Positions 59,958-60,000 of a stretch of 60,000 nt of DNA are shown here, piece after piece. The notes below the pieces were generated by a model. It was not told the origin of the DNA and made no database searches. It saw nothing but the letters and a program-made list of their open reading frames with translations. A program made the position numbers and the translations under genes. How positions within the stretch are numbered: position 1 is the stretch's first letter; each line of letters opens with the position of its first letter. Source of the stretch: Tubiluchus corallicola (taxonomy: Eukaryota > Priapulida > Priapulimorpha > Priapulimorphida > Tubiluchidae); assembly GCA_030141605.1 (NCBI GenBank), contig JAQGDQ010000060.1, positions 126,001 to 186,000 of the forward strand, read 5' to 3'.

Positions 59958-60000
59958 CTAAAATATAAAGAATGAGAATTAGTAGTAAGATAAAGTGTTG

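Overview
This is a window of nuclear DNA from an animal. It is AT-rich and dense in introns and transposons. Almost every long reading frame is broken by GT/AG introns, so genes had to be assembled exon by exon. A full Rab10 GTPase and an alpha-2/delta (VWA/Cache) calcium-channel-subunit-like gene place it in Metazoa. CR1/jockey-like LINE 3' ends, tRNA-derived SINEs, hAT and Tigger/mariner-like short elements and solo LTRs suggest an invertebrate; the phylum cannot be named from this sequence alone.

Layout. (1) 1-2790, plus strand: the 3' end of a gene for a Ser/Lys/Arg-rich, probably nuclear protein (exons 2-857, 1507-1626, 2747-2790, with a possible alternative last exon at 927-955). (2) 2791-11818: no further coding exon seen, many short transposons, including a 1.26-kb foldback element just downstream of rab10. 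(3) 11819-32127, minus strand: a complete rab10 gene in six exons, 200 codons, all splice phases checked. Its first intron (32000-19583) contains a second, alternative first exon (28835-28709), also with an intact P-loop, the same 127-nt length and the same splice phase. (4) 32128-36282: probable rab10 promoter, then intergenic repeats. (5) 36283 to beyond the right edge, minus strand: the last 13 exons (700 residues) of an alpha-2/delta / CACHD1-type gene, from just after the VWA domain to a hydrophobic C-terminus. The VWA domain itself lies past 60000.

Most striking structures. A 72-bp tandem array at 40449-42100 has multiplied an intron-exon junction of the alpha-2/delta gene: 23 copies of a 3' splice site plus the first 13 codons of the exon, in frame with no stop, so splice-site choice could add 0 to 22 units of 24 residues. 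The alternative P-loop exon of rab10 could give two GTPases that share one body but differ in switch I. Other structures are a 74-bp satellite with higher-order repeats (52810-55420), a Tigger-like MITE whose 5' end is amplified in tandem, paired solo LTRs (one inserted in a SINE tail), and a repeat family that carries telomere-like CCCTAA tracts.

All calls come from reading the sequence. No similarity search or expression data were available.
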